A stretch of 64,000 nt of DNA from Castellaniella sp040276085 (GTDB lineage Bacteria; Pseudomonadota; Gammaproteobacteria; Burkholderiales; Burkholderiaceae_B): positions 62,001 to 126,000 of the forward strand of contig NZ_JBELOK010000008.1 in assembly GCF_040276085.1 (NCBI RefSeq), given 5' to 3'. Positions within the stretch are counted from its first letter, which is position 1; every line of letters begins with the position of its first letter. Below are positions 22,542 to 31,270 of the stretch, piece by piece. Position numbers and translations under genes: made by a program. A model generated the notes under the pieces. The model did no database searches. It was not told the DNA's origin and saw nothing but the letters and a program-made list of their open reading frames with translations.

Positions 22542-23609
22542 TCAGCCGGCCTCGTACCAGTCTTTCGAGCGGTTCACCACACGTACGACCAAGAGCATCA
22601 CCGGCACTTCGACCAGGACGCCGACCACGGTTGCCAGCGCCGCGCCGGAGTGCAGGCCAAACAAACTGATCGCGGCCGCCACGGCCAGTTCGAAGAAGTT
22701 GCTGGCACCGATCAGGGCTGAAGGGCAGGCGACAGAGTGCTTTTCTCCGGCGCGCTTGTTCAGCCAGTAGGCCAGCCCGGAATTGAAGAACACTTGAATC
22801 AGGATTGGCACGGCCAGCATGGCAATCACAAGTGGCTGCCGACTGATGGCCTCGCCCTGGAAGGCAAACAACAGGACGAGCGTCAGCAGTAATGCGATCA
22901 TCGACCACGGCCCGATCTTCTGCATGGTCTGGTCAAAGGCGGCCTGTCCCTGCTTGAGAAGATGTCGGCGCAAGAGCTGTCCCAGGATGACTGGAACCAC
23001 GATGTAGAGTACGACCGAAATCAGCAGCGTGTCCCATGGCACGGTGATTGACGCCATGCCTAACAGCAGGCCGACGATAGGCGCGAAAGCCACGATCATG
23101 ATGGCGTCGTTCAGGGCCACCTGTGAAAGCGTGAAAAGCGGGTCGCCATTGGTGAGCCGGCTCCACACGAATACCATTGCCGTGCAGGGCGCGGCGGCTA
23201 GCAAAATCAGGCCGGCAATATAGCTGTCCAGTTGGTCGGCGGGAAGCAAGGGTGCGAATACCTGGCGGATGAACAACCACCCCAGAAAAGCCATTGAGAA
23301 GGGCTTGACGGCCCAATTGATGAACAGTGTTACGCCGATGCCGCGCCAATGCTGTTTAACCTGGTGCAGGGCCCCGAAGTCGATTTTGACCAGCATCGGG
23401 ATGATCATCACCCAGATCAGCAGGCCGATCGGTAAGTTGACCTGGGCTACTTCCATGTGGCCAATCACTTGGAACACGCCAGGCAGGGCTTGGCCAAGTG
23501 CAACGCCAGCGACGATGCACAGGGCTACCCACAGCGTCAGGTAACGCTCGAATCCACTTATTGGGGCCGGGCGCGACTTTGCGACAACGGCTTGTGTGCT
23601 GGCACTCAT
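22542..23609 (-). CDS. ACR3-family arsenite efflux transporter
   Basis: A 355-aa membrane protein with about ten helices, often named arsB or acr3 in annotations. It carries the conserved cysteine of ACR3 transporters, Cys142 in AAAPCTAMVFVWS, needed for arsenite export. Other family stretches are NLPIGLLIWVMIIPMLVKIDF and SNFFELAVAAAISLFGL. It exports arsenite produced by the arsenate reductase whose gene overlaps its start by 4 bp. Last gene of the minus-strand ars cluster. Confidence 0.93.
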   Translation of the reverse strand: MSASTQAVVAKSRPAPISGFERYLTLWVALCIVAGVALGQALPGVFQVIGHMEVAQVNLPIGLLIWVMIIPMLVKIDFGALHQVKQHWRGIGVTLFINWAVKPFSMAFLGWLFIRQVFAPLLPADQLDSYIAGLILLAAAPCTAMVFVWSRLTNGDPLFTLSQVALNDAIMIVAFAPIVGLLLGMASITVPWDTLLISVVLYIVVPVILGQLLRRHLLKQGQAAFDQTMQKIGPWSMIALLLTLVLLFAFQGEAISRQPLVIAMLAVPILIQVFFNSGLAYWLNKRAGEKHSVACPSALIGASNFFELAVAAAISLFGLHSGAALATVVGVLVEVPVMLLVVRVVNRSKDWYEAG

Positions 23610-24112
23610 GCTTGCTGCTCGGTCTTGCCGATGTTCGACAGTTCGTGCTTGATGGCTGCTTGGTCAAGCATCTTGAGCGGCAGGCTCACGAACACGCGCA
23701 CGCGGTTTGTCATGTGCCGGAAGGTCAGATCGAACGCTTTGCGTTTCTCGTCGTCCGTGCCTTGGACGGCAGCAGGGTCTTCAAATCCCCAGTGTGCTGA
23801 GATGGGTTGCCCCGGCCATACCGGGCAGATCTCGCCGGCGGCATTGTCGCAGACGGTGATGATGAAGTCCATCTGCGGCGCCTCGGGCGTGGCGAATTCG
23901 TCCCAGCTTTTGCTGCGCAGCTTGTCGGTTGGATAGTTCACCGACTGCGCCTTTTCGATGGCAAATGGATTGACCTTGCCGGTTGGGTGGCTGCCAGCGC
24001 TGTAGGCGTGGAAGCGACCCTGGCCCATCGTGTTGATGAGCGCTTCGGCCATGATGCTGCGGGCAGAGTTTCCGGTGCAGAGAATGAGGACGTTGTAGGT
24101 TCTTTCGGTCAT
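23606..24112 (-). CDS. arsC: arsenate reductase, low-molecular-weight phosphatase (thioredoxin) type
   Basis: 168 aa. The phosphatase-fold catalytic loop C-X5-R is CTGNSAR (Cys12-Arg18). Two further cysteines, Cys88 and Cys96 in TVCDNAAGEICP, match the redox relay of the thioredoxin-coupled class. It reduces arsenate to arsenite for export by ACR3. The ATG overlaps the stop of the arsH remnant by 4 bp and its own stop overlaps the ACR3 start, the original operon spacing. It looks intact although two upstream genes are broken. Confidence 0.93.
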   Translation of the reverse strand: MTERTYNVLILCTGNSARSIMAEALINTMGQGRFHAYSAGSHPTGKVNPFAIEKAQSVNYPTDKLRSKSWDEFATPEAPQMDFIITVCDNAAGEICPVWPGQPISAHWGFEDPAAVQGTDDEKRKAFDLTFRHMTNRVRVFVSLPLKMLDQAAIKHELSNIGKTEQQA

Positions 24113-24325
24113 GATGTCTGGCCTTCTGGCAGTGGCTGGGCGGTAATGGCGATGGATGAAAGATCGGTGGCCTGGTTGATGATGCGGCCTGCCGCCTTCC
24201 GTTCGGAGTAGCGGTCAGTCAGGGTTTCGCTGTGTGGACGCAGCAGCATCATGAAGCGGCTAGATGGCAGACGATTTGTCGAGTGCCGGCAGGAAATCAG
24301 GATCGGGAAGGTTGCGAAGGCTCAT
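24109..24325 (-). pseudogene. arsH: arsH remnant with internal deletion and frameshift
   Basis: The ATG at 24325 overlaps the arsR stop and encodes MSLRNLPDPDFLPALDK, like the start of ArsH, then meets TAG at about residue 22. In another frame, up to the stop at 24109, the sequence reads RFMMLLRPHSETLTDRYSERKAAG, like the ArsH C-terminus. Only about 217 bp of an expected ~700 bp remain, and its length is not a multiple of three, so the central part has been deleted. ArsH is an NADPH:FMN oxidoreductase that detoxifies organoarsenicals; this copy cannot work. Confidence 0.75.
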
Positions 24326-24480
24326 GCCGACACCTTTGCGGTATCTGTCGTGCAAGACAGGTCGCATGTCTGGCCGCCACAGCAGTTTTCTGAGAGGAAA
24401 GCCACCAGCGCGGCAGCGGTTGAGAAGTTGGCCTCATAGATGACGAAGCGGCCTTCGTGCCGCGGTATAACCATCTCTGG
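24322..24480 (-). pseudogene. arsR: arsR remnant, 5' part missing
   Basis: In-frame sequence reads IPRHEGRFVIYEANF, then LVAFLSENCCGGQTC, which matches the end of ArsR arsenic repressors (wing, then C-terminal cysteines). The N-terminal half with the HTH is absent; about 50 bp upstream gshA ends. An open frame reaches 24567 but that part is gshA sequence in another frame. The left boundary is approximate. Without the DNA-binding domain it cannot repress. Confidence 0.7.
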
Positions 24481-24529
24481 TACGCCGGGAACATTACGCG
24501 GCGGCCAGGCAGCAACGTAATTTTTAAGC

Positions 24530-26095
24530 TCAGGCAGCCAACAGCGCGGCGTGAAACCGCGCGACATAGTTTTCGAAGCTTTCGGCAGGTGCTGCTTCGA
24601 GTTCTGCCTGCTCGGCCAAAGAGTCTTGTGCTGCTTTATCGTATTGGGCCAGGGTTTGGGCAGACAGTCCTCTGGCCTGCAAAGCGGCCCAGTGTGCCTG
24701 GCTTTGCGCCAGTGTCCATTGATGAAACTCTTGGCCGCTGTCTTGCAAGGCCGTCAGTAGGCGGGCAGAAGGGGTTAGGGAGACATCTTTGACTTTCGCC
24801 AATTGCGCCTGTATCGATGCCTGATGTGCGGTACGGGTGGTTTGTTCGTCCAGCAATGCCGCGTAGGGTGCGATGCGAGCCAGGGTTTCGGCTGCCCAGT
24901 CGGATAGGGCAATGCTTTGGCCCTCGCGGCTGAGTTGCAGGCCGGGCCGCCGGCCTTCGCGGGCCACCGTTGCAAAATTGCCCTGGCTTTCCTGGCAGGT
25001 GCCGGGTGCAGGAAACAACGGGCTGTCTTCAAGTGCACAGAACAGCAAAAAGGCGTCCAGGAACCGGCAGGTGTCTTCGGCAATACCCGCTGGCTCCCAG
25101 GGGTCGATATCCATGCAGCGCACTTCGACATACTGGATGCCCCGCTGGTGCAGGATCGTGTTGGGACGTTCGCAGCGCCCGGCTGTTTGCTTGGGCCGAA
25201 TGGTGGCGTAGTACTCGTTTTCGATCTGCAGGATATTGGTATTGAGCTGGATGCGCTGGCCGTCGCGGTGCGTGCCGATGGCCTCGTAGGCGGGCCAGGG
25301 TGTGGTGACCGCTGTGTGGATGCGCGCGGTAAAGGTGTCCAGATCGTTGTAGCAAAGATGCAGCTCTGACTGGCTGGGGTTTTTGTAGCCCAGATCGCTC
25401 ATGCGCAGGCTGGTGGCCCAGGGCAGGTAATAGGTATCCGGGCTGAGCCTGGAGAGCTGGGACTCAAGCCCGGTGTGCTGCAAAAAGCTGCGTGACATTG
25501 CCGGCGATGCGCCAAACAGGTACATCAGCAACCACGAGTGGCGCATGAAGTTGCGGATCAGGCCCATATAGCCGGTGTTGCGGCGTGCCTGGGCAGTGTC
25601 GCCCGTGCTGAGGAAGTCCCAGGTGGCTTCCGGCAGAGAAAAGTTGTAGTGCACGCCCGCGATGCATTGCATTATCTTGCCATACCGCCAGGCAAGGCCT
25701 TGCCGGTATACATGCTTGAGCATGCCGGTGTTGGATGTGCCATACCAGGCCACCGGGATGTCTGCCTCTGCCGGCAGATGACAGGGCATGGATTGATTCC
25801 AGATGGCCTCGTTGGGGTTGCGTAAGGCTACGAAGGTATGGATGTCTCTGAGTTGCCCGACCAGCGCTTCGGTTGAAGGCAAGGGGCTGGTGACCAGCTC
25901 GAGCAGGGATTCTGAGTAATCTGTGGTGATGTGGGGGTGGGTAAGTGCGGCACCCAATGCCACTGGATGAGGCGTTTTCGCCAGAGTCCCTTCGCCGTCA
26001 ACCCGCAGGCCTTCTTTCTCGATGCCGCGGCGGATGCCGAGCAGCAGCTCGGGGTGCGCTGCCAGAAGGCTGCGTCGTTGGGGGGCCTGGGTCAT
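24530..26095 (-). CDS. gshA: glutamate-cysteine ligase
   Basis: A 521-aa enzyme of the E. coli GshA class, near the E. coli length of 518. Signatures: GIEKEGLRV near residue 25, TTDYSESLLELVT, ALRNPNEAIWNQSMPC and YVEVRCMDIDPWEPAGI. It joins glutamate and cysteine, the first step of glutathione synthesis, in the cytoplasm. No terminator is visible between its stop and the ars remnants downstream, so its transcript may continue into arsC and ACR3. A 97-bp gap with a GC-rich hairpin (26145-26168) separates it from an upstream HTH gene on the same strand. Confidence 0.94.
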   Translation of the reverse strand: MTQAPQRRSLLAAHPELLLGIRRGIEKEGLRVDGEGTLAKTPHPVALGAALTHPHITTDYSESLLELVTSPLPSTEALVGQLRDIHTFVALRNPNEAIWNQSMPCHLPAEADIPVAWYGTSNTGMLKHVYRQGLAWRYGKIMQCIAGVHYNFSLPEATWDFLSTGDTAQARRNTGYMGLIRNFMRHSWLLMYLFGASPAMSRSFLQHTGLESQLSRLSPDTYYLPWATSLRMSDLGYKNPSQSELHLCYNDLDTFTARIHTAVTTPWPAYEAIGTHRDGQRIQLNTNILQIENEYYATIRPKQTAGRCERPNTILHQRGIQYVEVRCMDIDPWEPAGIAEDTCRFLDAFLLFCALEDSPLFPAPGTCQESQGNFATVAREGRRPGLQLSREGQSIALSDWAAETLARIAPYAALLDEQTTRTAHQASIQAQLAKVKDVSLTPSARLLTALQDSGQEFHQWTLAQSQAHWAALQARGLSAQTLAQYDKAAQDSLAEQAELEAAPAESFENYVARFHAALLAA

Positions 26096-26192
26096 GATAA
26101 AGGGTACCGGTTTAGTCTGAATAAGCTGATTTTAGACTGTCTTGCGGGCCGGTGATGAAACCGGCCCGGGTGCTGAATCTGTACTGGCCAGC

Positions 26193-26420
26193 TCAGTCTA
26201 GGCGATCATACGAGAATAGTTTTCGGCGTAACCCCAGCGCAACGGCGGCCTGGCGCGAGCGCACCCCGAGCTTCCCACAGACATTGGTGAGGTGGAAGTT
26301 TGCCGTGCGAGCAGAAATGCCGAGGATGCTGCCCATTTCCTGGCTGGTTTTCCCGTGTGACGCCCAGTACAGGCACTGCCTCTCTCGCTCAGACAACTTG
26401 GGTAACGACGACTTTCTCAT
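26193..26420 (-). CDS. free-standing LuxR/GerE-type HTH protein
   Basis: 75 aa consisting only of a LuxR-type DNA-binding domain: LSERERQCLYWASHGKTSQEMG, then LGISARTANFHLTNVCGKLGV. The closest pattern is the C-terminal domain of quorum-sensing LuxR proteins. GGAGAG lies 6-7 nt before the ATG, so it looks like a genuine small gene rather than a fragment, similar in size to Bacillus GerE (74 aa). It is 97 bp upstream of gshA on the same strand. Target unknown. Confidence 0.75.
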   Translation of the reverse strand: MRKSSLPKLSERERQCLYWASHGKTSQEMGSILGISARTANFHLTNVCGKLGVRSRQAAVALGLRRKLFSYDRLD

Positions 26421-26686
26421 GGTCTCTCCGCTATATGGCGCAATCTGCGCTCTGTTTATTTAAACGTGAGAAAATGTATCATGTCATTGCAAATATTCAG
26501 CGCCTCCATCTGTCGTTTTTGTCGCGTTTTTCTGCGCTAGATCAAATGGATGCCAAATAATTTTGGAAGTGCCCCGGATGGTTGACATGTGGCCCGGTGA
26601 AAAGTGCTGTCCAGGTTGCGGCTGGCTGCCTTGACACCTGTAAAAGGACTCTTTTTCAGGAAGTGCTGCTCGCTATAGGGTGGTGC

Positions 26687-26715
26687 TTAATCATGGGCGG
26701 GCGTGGTGCTAGAAT
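26687..26715 (+). promoter_or_regulatory. candidate promoter of metX
   Basis: TTAATC (26687-26692), a 17-bp spacer, then TAGAAT (26710-26715). Transcription would start just before the SAM-II aptamer. The remaining gap 26421-26686 shows a second TTGACA at 26635 without a good -10, and otherwise nothing recognisable. Confidence 0.45.
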
Positions 26716-26725
26716 AAAACCTGTC

Positions 26726-26781
26726 TTGGCGCCGATTTGCCTGATCCGCTTGCGGGCGCCCCATAAATCCAGCTAAAGAGG
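26726..26781 (+). ncRNA. SAM-II riboswitch
   Basis: The layout matches SAM-II: GGCGCC-GATTTG, a short loop, CGCTTGC-GGGCGCC, then CATAAATCCAGCTAAAGAGG. The two GGCGCC arms form P1, and GATTT pairs with AAATC as the pseudoknot. It ends in the ribosome-binding site AAAGAGG, 5 nt before the metX ATG, so SAM binding would hide that site and lower translation. SAM-II is known upstream of met genes in alpha- and betaproteobacteria. Confidence 0.85.
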
Positions 26782-26786
26782 TCCCG

Positions 26787-28037
26787 ATGACCACCATTGC
26801 CCTTTCCGCTGATTCCGTAGGCACGGCATCCGCACCCCAATCCGGCCAGCCTCCTGTTCCCACAGGCAGCGTCGGTTATGTATCGCCCCAATTTCTAACC
26901 TTCAACGAGCCTCTCACACTGGCCAGTGGCCAGGTGCTGCCCTCGTATACGCTGGCAGTGGAAACCTATGGGCAGCTCAATGCGCAACGTAACAATGCAG
27001 TACTGGTATGCCATGCGCTTAATGCCTCGCATCATGTGGCCGGGATCGACGCTGCGCCACCTCATCAGACGGGTTGGTGGGACAACATGGTGGGCCCCGG
27101 CAAGGCGGTGGATACCAATCGCTTCTTTGTCATTGGCGTCAATAATCTGGGCTCGTGCTTTGGTTCGACAGGCCCCACTACCGTCAATCCAGCCACCGGT
27201 CAGCCGTGGGGTGCGTCGTTTCCGCTACTGACTGTCGAAGACTGGGTACATGCCCAAGTACGGGTGGCCGATCACTTCAGGATTCAACGCTTCGCCGCCG
27301 TGATGGGCGGATCCCTGGGCGGGATGCAGGCCCTGAGCTGGGCAATTACTTGCCCGGATCGTGTGGGAGACTGCATTGTGGTGGCCAGTACGGCCGGCCT
27401 TACCGCACAGAACATCGCTTTCAACGAGGTCGCGCGTCGCGCCATCCTGACGGATCCCGATTTCAGGCAGGGCGACTACGCTGCCCAGGGTGTGGTGCCG
27501 CTAAATGGCTTGTCTGTGGCCCGGATGGTGGGGCATATCACCTACCAGTCTGACGAAGTCATGGCCTCGAAGTTTGGCCGATCCCAGCGGGCGCCGGGGC
27601 CGGATGGCGATTATCGCTATAACTACGATGTCGAGTTTGAGGTCGAATCCTATCTGCGGCATCAGGGCGAGAAGTTCTCGCGGTATTTTGATGCCAATAC
27701 CTATTTGTTGCTTACCCGGGCCCTCGATTATTTTGATCCGGCGCGGGCTCATGGAGGCGATCTCGCCAAGGCATTGGCGCCTGCGCAGGCGCGTTTTTTG
27801 CTGGTATCGTTCACCACCGATTGGCGTTTCGCCCCAGAGCACTCCCGCGAGATGGTGCGGGCCCTGCTCAAAAATCAGCGCGAAGTCACCTACGCCGAGA
27901 TCGACGCACCGCATGGTCATGATGCTTTCCTGCTCGGAGACGTGCGTTATCACGCGATTGTCCAGGGCTACTACGACCAAATCGCACAGCGCCTGGGTTT
28001 GGGCGAAAGGTGTGAAACCACCGGGGTTTTGGCATGA
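26787..28037 (+). CDS. metX: homoserine O-acyltransferase
   Basis: A 416-aa alpha/beta-hydrolase of the MetX family. Nucleophile serine in MGGSLGGMQALSW; aspartate in FTTDWRFAPEHSREM; histidine in DAPHGHDAFL. It activates homoserine with acetyl- or succinyl-CoA in methionine synthesis; which acyl donor is used cannot be judged here. Controlled by the SAM-II riboswitch directly upstream. The next gene, metW, overlaps its stop by 4 bp, the standard pair. Confidence 0.94.
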   Translation: MTTIALSADSVGTASAPQSGQPPVPTGSVGYVSPQFLTFNEPLTLASGQVLPSYTLAVETYGQLNAQRNNAVLVCHALNASHHVAGIDAAPPHQTGWWDNMVGPGKAVDTNRFFVIGVNNLGSCFGSTGPTTVNPATGQPWGASFPLLTVEDWVHAQVRVADHFRIQRFAAVMGGSLGGMQALSWAITCPDRVGDCIVVASTAGLTAQNIAFNEVARRAILTDPDFRQGDYAAQGVVPLNGLSVARMVGHITYQSDEVMASKFGRSQRAPGPDGDYRYNYDVEFEVESYLRHQGEKFSRYFDANTYLLLTRALDYFDPARAHGGDLAKALAPAQARFLLVSFTTDWRFAPEHSREMVRALLKNQREVTYAEIDAPHGHDAFLLGDVRYHAIVQGYYDQIAQRLGLGERCETTGVLA

Positions 28038-28696
28038 AATCAGCTGTGGCTCAAGCAGACCCACACAACAATCGGCCTGCAGCCGTTTCTCAAAGCGGTA
28101 CACCGCGTATCGATCTGCTGCGCATTGCCTCCTGGATTGAGCCCGGCAGCCGGGTGCTGGATCTGGGTTGCGCCGACGGGCATCTGCTTGAGTATCTGCA
28201 AAACACCCGTCAGGTAAAGGGTGCCGGGGTCGAAATCGACGACCAGCAAGTGATTGCAGCGGTGCGGCGCGGCGTACGGGTGATCCAGCAAAACCTCGAA
28301 GAAGGCCTGGCGCTGTTTGATGACCAGCAGTTTGATACGGTGGTGTTGTCGCAAACACTGCAGTCGATGCATCACACAGAACATATCCTGCGCGAAATGG
28401 CCAGGGTGGCCCGCTATGGCATTGTGTCGTTCCCCAATTTTGGATACTGGCCGCACGGCTGGTCGATTTTGCGCGGGCGCATGCCGGTCAACGACCAGAT
28501 GCCCTACCAGTGGTACAACACGCCCAATATCCATTTGTGCACGTTGCGCGACTTCCAGCAGCTGGCCGCACAACTGGGCTTGCGTATTACGGATTTGGCC
28601 GCCTTCCGGGGAGAAACCGAGATCCACTGGCTGCGCAGCTGGCGCAGCACACTGGCCGTTTATCGATTTGAGTCGCCCATGGACAGGCAAGGATGA
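28034..28696 (+). CDS. metW: methionine biosynthesis protein MetW
   Basis: A 220-aa methyltransferase-fold protein with the SAM-binding glycine loop VLDLGCADGHLLEYL (residues ~38-52) and the MetW stretch IVSFPNFGYWPHGW. MetW partners MetX in many proteobacteria and appears to be required for its activity. It overlaps metX and the following ampG by 4 bp each, so all three are translationally coupled. Confidence 0.93.
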   Translation: MKSAVAQADPHNNRPAAVSQSGTPRIDLLRIASWIEPGSRVLDLGCADGHLLEYLQNTRQVKGAGVEIDDQQVIAAVRRGVRVIQQNLEEGLALFDDQQFDTVVLSQTLQSMHHTEHILREMARVARYGIVSFPNFGYWPHGWSILRGRMPVNDQMPYQWYNTPNIHLCTLRDFQQLAAQLGLRITDLAAFRGETEIHWLRSWRSTLAVYRFESPMDRQG

Positions 28697-29940
28697 CGAA
28701 AGGCTGGCGTGTATATGGTCAGCGGCGGGTTGCACCCTTGCTGGTCCTGGGGTTTGCCAGCGGCTTGCCCCTGGCACTGACGTCAGGCACGCTGCAAGCC
28801 TGGGCCACGGTAGAACAAGTGTCCCTGCAAAGTATTGGTTTTCTCACGCTTGCCGGCACAGCCTACACCCTGAAGTTTCTTTGGGCGCCACTGGTGGATC
28901 GCTATGCGCCACCCGGGCTGGGGCGGCGGCGTGGCTGGGTGTTTCTTATGCAGTGGTTGCTGGCTGCATCGATTGCTGCCATGGGGTTTTTTGCCCCTGG
29001 CTCGCAACTGGAAGTTCTGGCGTTGCTGGCAGTATGGGTGGCGTTTTTGTCTGCCACTCAGGATATCGCTTTTGATGCCTACAGCACCGATGTCCTGCGC
29101 ACAGACGAGCGTGCGGCCGGCGCAGCACTGAAAGTAATGGGGTATCGGCTGGCGATGGTGGTGTCCGGTGGCTTGGCCCTGATCATGGCTGATCAGTGGC
29201 TGGGGTGGGGACGCACCTATATGGTGATGGGTGTGCTGATGGCCATCTCCTCACTGGCAACCCTCTGGGCGCCCGAGCCCGAGCGTGTCACCCAGGCACC
29301 CAGAAGCCTGCAACTGGCAGTGGTGGAACCCTTGCGAGAGTTTTTCGGGCGCTCGGGGGCCTGGACGATACTGTTGCTGATTGTGCTATACAAGTTGGGT
29401 GATGCCTTTGCGGGCGCGTTGTCTACAACCTTCCTGATTCGCGGTGCCGGTTTTGATGTCACCGAAGTGGGAATGGTGAACAAAGTCTTTGGGCTGGTGG
29501 CCACCATCATCGGTGCACTGGCGGGGGGCGGCCTGATGACGCGCTTGGGGCTTTATCGGGCGCTGATGCTGTTTGGTGCCTTGCAGGCAGTCTCCAACTT
29601 TGGCTATTGGGTGTTGGCGGTCACGCCGCCGCATCTGTATTCGATGGCTGCGGTGGTGGCTATTGAAAACCTGTGTGGTGGCTTGGGTACGGCCGCATTT
29701 GTGGCCCTGTTGATGGCCCTGTGCCAGCAGCAGTTTTCGGCCACCCAGTTTGCGTTGTTGTCAGCGCTGTCTGCGGTGGGCCGCATCTATCTGGCCGGGC
29801 CGCTTACACCGGTACTGGTCGAGCATCTGGGGTGGCCAGGGTTTTTCATTATCACCATCGCCATTGCCTTGCCCGGCCTGGCCTTGTTATGGCGCATGCG
29901 CGGCCTGATCATGCGGCTTGACGAGCAACAGCCCGCTTAA
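28693..29940 (+). CDS. ampG: AmpG-family muropeptide permease
   Basis: A 415-aa major facilitator protein with about twelve helices. The AmpG pattern is clear: LLVLGFASGLPLALTSGTLQAW at the start, YTLKFLWAPLVDRY, and SATQDIAFDAYSTDVL in the fourth-fifth helix region. It brings anhydromuropeptides from the periplasm into the cytoplasm for cell-wall recycling. It is coupled to metW by a 4-bp overlap and so likely falls under the SAM-II transcript, a link with no obvious metabolic reason. Confidence 0.88.
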   Translation: MTKGWRVYGQRRVAPLLVLGFASGLPLALTSGTLQAWATVEQVSLQSIGFLTLAGTAYTLKFLWAPLVDRYAPPGLGRRRGWVFLMQWLLAASIAAMGFFAPGSQLEVLALLAVWVAFLSATQDIAFDAYSTDVLRTDERAAGAALKVMGYRLAMVVSGGLALIMADQWLGWGRTYMVMGVLMAISSLATLWAPEPERVTQAPRSLQLAVVEPLREFFGRSGAWTILLLIVLYKLGDAFAGALSTTFLIRGAGFDVTEVGMVNKVFGLVATIIGALAGGGLMTRLGLYRALMLFGALQAVSNFGYWVLAVTPPHLYSMAAVVAIENLCGGLGTAAFVALLMALCQQQFSATQFALLSALSAVGRIYLAGPLTPVLVEHLGWPGFFIITIAIALPGLALLWRMRGLIMRLDEQQPA

Positions 29941-30106
29941 GGGTGGATGACCGGTTGCGCCGGCAATATGGCTGCAAAATGATCAAAATGGCTGTTCAGC
30001 ATTGATGGTGTCGGTTTTGTCGATAGATAGAAGTGTCAGATTTATTTAAGCTGTGCCATTTTCCCCTTTGTTTAGATGATGCGCGTTTTGCCGTGCTGCC
30101 CGAATC

Positions 30107-31117
30107 ATGCTCTCAAAATTACGTCTGCTCTTTGATCGCTTCACCCTGATATTGATTGCCGTTGTTACGGCAGCCACGCTGTTGCCGGCGCATGGCCAGG
30201 GCGCGGTGTTCTTTGAAACGCTCACCGCAGCAGCCATTGCCTTGTTGTTTTTCTTGCATGGGGCCAAGTTGTCGCGTCAGGCCATCATCGCAGGCGCCAT
30301 GCATTGGCGGCTGCATGGCGTGATTTTCATCTGGACATTTGTGATCTTCCCGCTGCTGGGCTGGGGTTTGCGGCCGGTGTTGGTGCCTTTGCTTGGCGAG
30401 CCCCTGTATGTCGGGGTGCTGTACCTGTGTGTCTTGCCGGGCACCGTGCAATCCGCGATTGCCTTCACCTCGATTGCGCGCGGCAACGTGCCTGCAGCCG
30501 TATGCGCTGCCTCGGCATCCAGCATTGTGGGGATCGTGATTACGCCGCTGCTATTGCAGCTGCTGCTTAAAACCGATACCTCGGCACTGGACAGCCATTC
30601 GCTGTTGCAATCCATTCTGCGCATCGGCCAGCAGATTTTTCTGCCATTTGTCGCCGGGCATCTGATGCGGCCAGTCATCGGCCGTTGGATGGATCGCCAT
30701 CGCCCACTGATCACTAGTGTGGATCAAAGCTCGATCTTGCTGGTGGTGTACACCGCCTTTAGCGAGTCGGTGGTGGCGGGGCTTTGGCAGCAGGTGGATA
30801 CGGCCTCGCTGGTGTGGCTTACCATTTGCTGCACGGCCTTGCTGGCGCTGGTGCTGGTGCTTAATACGTGGTCTACCCGCAAACTGGGATTTAACCGGGC
30901 AGATGAAATCACCATTGTCTTTTGTGGTTCTAAAAAAAGTATGGCCACGGGTGTGCCGATGGCCGGGGTGCTGTTTAGCGCCAGCGCCATTGGCCCCGTG
31001 CTGCTGCCTTTGATGATTTTCCACCAGATCCAGCTGATGGTGTGCGCTGTGTTGGCCCAAAATTATCAGCGCCAGAATGATCTCTCGCGGCAAAAGACGC
31101 GCCGGGCTGTGGCCTGA
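30107..31117 (+). CDS. bile acid:sodium symporter-like (SBF-like) transporter
   Basis: A 336-aa membrane protein of the SBF-like/YfeH type with about ten helices. Typical stretches: LLFFLHGAKLSRQAIIAG, the helix-break region LCVLPGTVQSAIAFTSIARGN, and a second break FCGSKKSMATGVPMAGVLF. Substrate unknown; bile acid transport is only the family name. It follows ampG after 166 bp, in which I see no clear promoter, and ends 82 bp before a very strong terminator. Confidence 0.85.
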   Translation: MLSKLRLLFDRFTLILIAVVTAATLLPAHGQGAVFFETLTAAAIALLFFLHGAKLSRQAIIAGAMHWRLHGVIFIWTFVIFPLLGWGLRPVLVPLLGEPLYVGVLYLCVLPGTVQSAIAFTSIARGNVPAAVCAASASSIVGIVITPLLLQLLLKTDTSALDSHSLLQSILRIGQQIFLPFVAGHLMRPVIGRWMDRHRPLITSVDQSSILLVVYTAFSESVVAGLWQQVDTASLVWLTICCTALLALVLVLNTWSTRKLGFNRADEITIVFCGSKKSMATGVPMAGVLFSASAIGPVLLPLMIFHQIQLMVCAVLAQNYQRQNDLSRQKTRRAVA

Positions 31118-31199
31118 GTGTGCAGGTTCTCGGGTATCTGTGTCACAGTATCCCGGATGCCTGCATCATAGTGCTTTAGCCACCCGTATCCCACCAATA

Positions 31200-31259
31200 A
31201 AAAAGCACCATTCAGGTGGCACCCCGTTTTAACCGGGCGCTACCTGAATGGTGCTTTTT
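31200..31259. terminator. bidirectional terminator with 18-bp perfect outer stem
   Basis: AAAAAGCACCATTCAGGT (31200-31217) pairs with ACCTGAATGGTGCTTTTT (31242-31259), with further pairing inside (CCCG/CGGG). A and T runs on both sides make it work in both directions. It serves the SBF transporter (plus) and the YjfB-like gene (minus). Confidence 0.92.
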
Positions 31260-31270
31260 GCTGTGACTGT

